Assembly: GCA_030615435.1 (NCBI GenBank)
Contig: JAUWZH010000167.1
Coordinates: forward strand, 1 to 5,963
DNA from: Candidatus Brocadiaceae bacterium
Lineage (GTDB): Bacteria; Planctomycetota; Brocadiia; SM23-32
Direction: 5' to 3'
Length of the DNA: 5,963 nucleotides
Below, piece after piece: positions 5,922 through 5,963 of the stretch. Both the position numbers and the translations under genes were made by a program. The notes beneath the pieces are model-generated. The model saw only the letters and a program-made list of their open reading frames with translations, had not been told where the DNA came from and did not search any database. The number at the start of each line of letters is the position of its first letter. Within the stretch, counting starts at the first letter, position 1.

Positions 5922-5963
5922 AACGTCAGATTCCCGCGCAATCCTTCGCTCGGTGGCCACAAG

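Overview
This GC-rich bacterial window carries four protein genes and no RNA genes that I can recognise. From left to right they are: the N-terminal 325 codons of secA (minus strand, running off the left edge); a secreted multidomain glycoside hydrolase with a DUF5060-like domain (plus); an uncharacterised metal-dependent amidohydrolase of the amidohydrolase-2 / uronate-isomerase-like group (plus); and a small FMN-binding flavin reductase-like protein (minus). The last 180 bases are non-coding and hold a conspicuous long inverted repeat. The source is probably an uncultured free-living bacterium. DUF5060-type hydrolases, orphan amidohydrolases and widely spaced single genes would fit Planctomycetota, Hydrogenedentota or Armatimonadota, but the sequence does not decide this.

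Layout. secA and the hydrolase gene are divergent across a 286-bp spacer that contains two good sigma70-type promoters pointing apart: an extended -10 (TGTTATAAT) for secA, and TTGACG-17 bp-TAGAAT for the hydrolase. The hydrolase and amidohydrolase genes are co-directional but 189 bp apart. The amidohydrolase has a strong ribosome binding site, so the two may or may not share a transcript. The amidohydrolase and flavin reductase genes converge with 48 bp between their stop codons. That gap contains a perfect 6-bp GC stem with a GGAA tetraloop. The flavin reductase gene has its own textbook promoter (TTGACA-16 bp-CATAAT) and a strong Shine-Dalgarno sequence.

How the genes relate. secA encodes the housekeeping motor of protein export, and the hydrolase next to it has a signal peptide and so is a likely Sec client, but the adjacency looks incidental. 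The hydrolase is probably a cell-surface or secreted polysaccharide-degrading enzyme. The amidohydrolase could act on a sugar-acid or aromatic-acid catabolite inside the cell. A link between the two rests on proximity only.

The least ordinary item is the element at 5786-5921: 16-bp perfect terminal inverted repeats, an additional C/G-tract pairing, an AT-rich inner hairpin and flanking AAC triplets. It looks like a small non-autonomous mobile element (MITE-like) or a structured intergenic RNA. No defence system, CRISPR array, toxin-antitoxin pair, phage gene or transposase gene is visible.
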